Assembly: GCA_946405115.1 (NCBI GenBank)
Contig: CAMJGB010000081.1
Coordinates: forward strand, 1-8,313
Length of the DNA stretch: 8,313 nt
Reading direction: 5' to 3'
Origin: an uncultured Clostridia bacterium
Lineage (GTDB): Bacteria > Bacillota > Clostridia > Saccharofermentanales > Saccharofermentanaceae
The translations under genes were made by a program, and so were the position numbers. Numbering within the stretch: position 1 is the stretch's first letter; each line of letters opens with the position of its first letter. Under the pieces are notes generated by a model. The model was not told where the DNA came from and did no database searches. It saw only the letters and a program-made list of their open reading frames with translations. Shown here in pieces: positions 6,283-8,313 of the stretch.

Positions 6283-7202
6283 TAAAGCCACTTTTTCTTC
6301 TTAAAGAACAACAAGCTTACGATAACTATCGCTACGCTTATCACGATTACAAGCGGATAGCCGAGCTCCCAATTAAGTTCGGGCATATGCGTAAAGTTCA
6401 TGCCATACCATCCCGCTATAAGCGTAAGAGGCATGAAGATAGTCGTAACCACAGTAAGAATGGTCATGATATGATTCTGTCTTACCTCAATCCTTGATTC
6501 ATATGTATCGCGGATCTGGTTCATATAATCGAGCAATGAATTAATAACGTCGTAAAGTCTTGAAACTCTGTTCGAGAACAGCTTAAAGAATCTTATATTA
6601 TCGGGCTTAAAGAAGTTATTCTCATTCTCCTCGAATTCCTGGGCAAGATCTATGAGCTGACTGTAGTGAATACGGAGATCTCGAAGCTCTCCTCTTATGT
6701 CATTCACGCGCTCAAGATCGGCCTCATTATCCTCGTTGTTGTCTATGTCCTTATCTATGGAATCAAGCTCACGCTCGTAAGACTCGAGCATGGAAAGATC
6801 CTCGTGGATAATCTGCTCAAGAAAATCGTATATGAATCTCTCAAGACTCGGAAGTCTCCACTTCTTGGTATTAATGATCTTCTTAATGATCTTAAGCGCA
6901 TTGTCGTTAGGATCAATGAATACTATGCCCTTCTCATCAAGTGCAAATGCAAAATCCTTGTAATCACCGGTGATATTCTTCCTGTCAGGCAAAGAGAACG
7001 TACCGGTAACGGAGTCGTAGTTAACTTCGGCCTTAGTCGTATAAAGCTCGGAGCCGTCGAATTCCATATCGATTCCCAACTCGAAGTCGTCCCTCTTCTT
7101 AGCCCATTCCTCGGGAGTAAGGATAACTACATACTGGCCCTTACCGCTTAAGCATTCCTTGTGATCTGTTTCTCTTAAAGTACTTTCAATCAAATAATAC
7201 AT
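6282..7202 (-). CDS. corA: CorA-family divalent metal (magnesium) channel
   Basis: CorA channels are pentamers that let Mg2+, and in some cases Co2+ or Ni2+, into the cell. The 306-residue protein has the family layout: a soluble alpha/beta N-terminal domain (about 1-115), a long charged helical region (about 120-245, rich in Glu, Asp and Arg), and two C-terminal membrane helices (about 246-265 and 281-300). The signature YGMN (266-269) ends the first helix and is followed by FTHMPEL (270-276), the periplasmic-side loop. It finishes with a short basic tail (KKKKWL). The ATG at 7202 has only a weak AGAG-like site about 9 nt upstream. The stop codon overlaps the glycosylase start. Related efflux proteins (ZntB-like) usually lack GMN, so magnesium uptake is the best reading. 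Confidence 0.92.
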   Translation of the reverse strand: MYYLIESTLRETDHKECLSGKGQYVVILTPEEWAKKRDDFELGIDMEFDGSELYTTKAEVNYDSVTGTFSLPDRKNITGDYKDFAFALDEKGIVFIDPNDNALKIIKKIINTKKWRLPSLERFIYDFLEQIIHEDLSMLESYERELDSIDKDIDNNEDNEADLERVNDIRGELRDLRIHYSQLIDLAQEFEENENNFFKPDNIRFFKLFSNRVSRLYDVINSLLDYMNQIRDTYESRIEVRQNHIMTILTVVTTIFMPLTLIAGWYGMNFTHMPELNWELGYPLVIVISVAIVIVSLLFFKKKKWL

Positions 7203-7291
7203 AATTAATACTCTATCGTTTTTAAACTGATAATAAAAGCACTATGTGTTAAAATGGTGCAGAAAATTAAGTGACCACAAGGGGCGCCTAT
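7203..7291. promoter_or_regulatory. divergent corA/metF promoter region
   Basis: For metF, the plus strand shows an extended -10 TGTTAAAAT (hexamer TAAAAT, 7250-7255) and a -35 candidate CTGATA (7227-7232) at 17-nt spacing, predicting a transcript start near 7262. For corA, the minus strand shows TATTAT (7235-7230), five of six to consensus, but no good -35. The two candidates overlap, so the divergent genes may compete for polymerase. The metF ribosome binding site AAGGGG (7279-7284) is 7 nt from its ATG. Confidence 0.45.
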
Positions 7292-8152
7292 ATGAAACTT
7301 ACGGATATCTACAATCAGGATAAGACAATTCTCTCATTCGAGATCTTCCCTCCCAAAGCTGAGAGTGAACTTAACAATATCGATGAGACATTAGAGATGC
7401 TTTGCGATCTTAAGCCTGACTATATCTCAGTAACTTTCGGTGCCGGCGGATCTTCAAATAACAACAAGACCATCGCCATCTGTAAGAAGATTAAGGAACA
7501 GTACAATACTGAGCCTGTCGCTCATCTTACATGTCTTTCATACGATAAGCATGAGATTGATGAGTTCTGCAAGGAACTTCAGGACGCGGGAATCGAGAAT
7601 ATTCTGGCATTAAGAGGTGATATCAATCCCAATGCTCCTGCTAAGGGAGTATTCTCACACGCAAGCGAACTTATCGAATACATAAAGCCTAAGACTGACT
7701 TTTGCATCGCAGGTGCCTGCTATCCAGAGAATCACACAGAATCACCCGACAAGGTCACTGAGATCCGCAATCTCAAGAAGAAGGTCGACGCAGGTGCTGA
7801 TGTCCTTCTTTCCCAGTTATTCTTCGATAACAAGTACTTCTTCGATATGGTTGAAAGTGCGAGGATCGCAGGCATCGATGTACCGATTACACCCGGTATC
7901 ATGCCCTGCCTTACAGTAGCATCAATCAAGAGAATGGTATCAACATGCGGAGCTACTCTTCCAAATAACTTCCAGAAGATCGTTGACCGTTACGGAGATA
8001 ATCCCGAGGCATTCTTAGATGCAGGTCTTGCATATGCCATCAGCCAGATCATCGACCTTCTTACAACAGGCTGCGACGGAATTCATCTTTATACAATGAA
8101 CCGCCCCTCTGCAGTTAAGAAGATCTGTGACGGCATTAAGAACATTATCTAA
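7292..8152 (+). CDS. metF: methylenetetrahydrofolate reductase
   Basis: MetF reduces 5,10-methylenetetrahydrofolate to 5-methyltetrahydrofolate using FAD, supplying methyl groups for methionine synthesis. In Clostridia some MetF-type enzymes serve other one-carbon routes. The 286-residue TIM-barrel protein shows SFEIFPPK (15-22) with the catalytic glutamate E17, VTFGAGGS (47-54), AHLTC (77-81), LALRGD (105-110) with the flavin-contacting aspartate D110, AGACYPENH (140-148), LLSQLFFDN (172-180) and PITPGIMP (198-205). I start at the ATG at 7292, which has an AAGGGG site 7 nt upstream; an in-frame GTG at 7271 would place that site inside the gene. No partner metV or methionine genes are visible. 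It ends 8 nt from the convergent gene at the right edge, with no terminator recognised. Confidence 0.96.
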   Translation: MKLTDIYNQDKTILSFEIFPPKAESELNNIDETLEMLCDLKPDYISVTFGAGGSSNNNKTIAICKKIKEQYNTEPVAHLTCLSYDKHEIDEFCKELQDAGIENILALRGDINPNAPAKGVFSHASELIEYIKPKTDFCIAGACYPENHTESPDKVTEIRNLKKKVDAGADVLLSQLFFDNKYFFDMVESARIAGIDVPITPGIMPCLTVASIKRMVSTCGATLPNNFQKIVDRYGDNPEAFLDAGLAYAISQIIDLLTTGCDGIHLYTMNRPSAVKKICDGIKNII

Positions 8153-8160
8153 AAACGGAA

Positions 8161-8313
8161 TTAATTAAACTCCTTACGGATACTTACGCGGGCAGCATTG
8201 CCTATTACAAACAGAATTCCCAAAAGGATTCCGAATGAGGCCATCCTTGCATATGCGTATGTAACGGGACCGCCGATAAAGTTATCGGAAGGATTGCTCG
8301 GATTATAGTAGAT
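8161..8313 (-). CDS. membrane protein of unknown function, C-terminal 50 residues (enters from right edge)
   Basis: Reading leftward from 8313, an open frame of 50 codons ends at a TAA at 8163-8161. It reads IYYNPSNPSDNFIGGP, then a hydrophobic segment (about residues 24-38, MASFGILLGILFVIG) and a basic tail ending SIRKEFN. This looks like the last membrane helix of an integral protein with a short cytoplasmic tail. The uninterrupted frame, helix-like segment and codon use resembling the neighbours support a real gene. I do not recognise the family. The gene converges on metF with 8 nt between stop codons. Confidence 0.7.
   Translation of the reverse strand: MYYNPSNPSDNFIGGPVTYAYARMASFGILLGILFVIGNAARVSIRKEFN

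Noticed and set aside
7271..7291. Alternative GTG start for metF
   Set aside because: It would place the AAGGGG ribosome binding site inside the gene and add seven residues not seen in the family.
8273..8288. CCGATA/TATCGG hairpin as a metF terminator
   Set aside because: No T-tract follows on either strand, and it lies about 120 nt past the stop codon inside another coding frame.
1..8313. CRISPR arrays, insertion sequences, tRNA genes, phage or defence genes
   Set aside because: No regularly spaced repeats, terminal inverted repeats, transposase motifs or cloverleaf sequences were seen; nearly all sequence is accounted for by housekeeping genes.

Overview
The window looks like an ordinary chromosomal stretch from a low- to mid-GC Firmicute, most likely of class Clostridia. 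The reasons are the gene order rpiB-upp-atpB-atpE-atpF, strong AGGAGG-type ribosome binding sites, frequent AGA arginine codons, AT-rich intergenic DNA and a Clostridia-like c subunit with an ES..Y ion-site motif. Genus cannot be fixed from the sequence alone. I see no mobile element, CRISPR array, tRNA or rRNA.

Layout. On the minus strand, 3844 down to 1 is one tightly packed operon: proA (proline biosynthesis), rpiB (pentose phosphate isomerase), upp (uracil salvage), then the membrane (F0) genes of ATP synthase, atpB (a), atpE (c) and the 5' part of atpF (b), which runs off the left edge. Gaps are 12-18 nt, or a 4-nt ATGA overlap at proA/rpiB. No promoter is evident between genes, so the one found ahead of proA probably serves all of them. 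That promoter has an extended -10 and a perfect 14-bp palindrome across it. No atpI lies between upp and atpB.

The 415-nt AT-rich gap (3845-4259) separates this operon from a divergent plus-strand THUMP-domain RNA methyltransferase of the RlmL/YpsC family (4260-5459). Its promoter lies so close to the ATG that the mRNA should be leaderless or nearly so. The gene converges on, and overlaps by 17 nt, a minus-strand pair: a CorA-type metal channel (7202-6282) followed by an OGG1/AlkA-type DNA glycosylase (6282-5443), joined by a TAATG stop-start. The methyltransferase's intrinsic terminator lies inside the glycosylase coding sequence.

On the right, metF (methylenetetrahydrofolate reductase) diverges from corA across 89 nt and converges, 8 nt apart, with the C-terminal end of an unrecognised membrane protein that enters from the right edge.

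The genes are core housekeeping functions. I found no defence, biosynthetic-cluster or other novel multi-gene system. The points worth a second look are regulatory architecture (palindrome over the proA promoter, leaderless methyltransferase gene, terminator inside a coding sequence) and the ion-binding residues of the c subunit.
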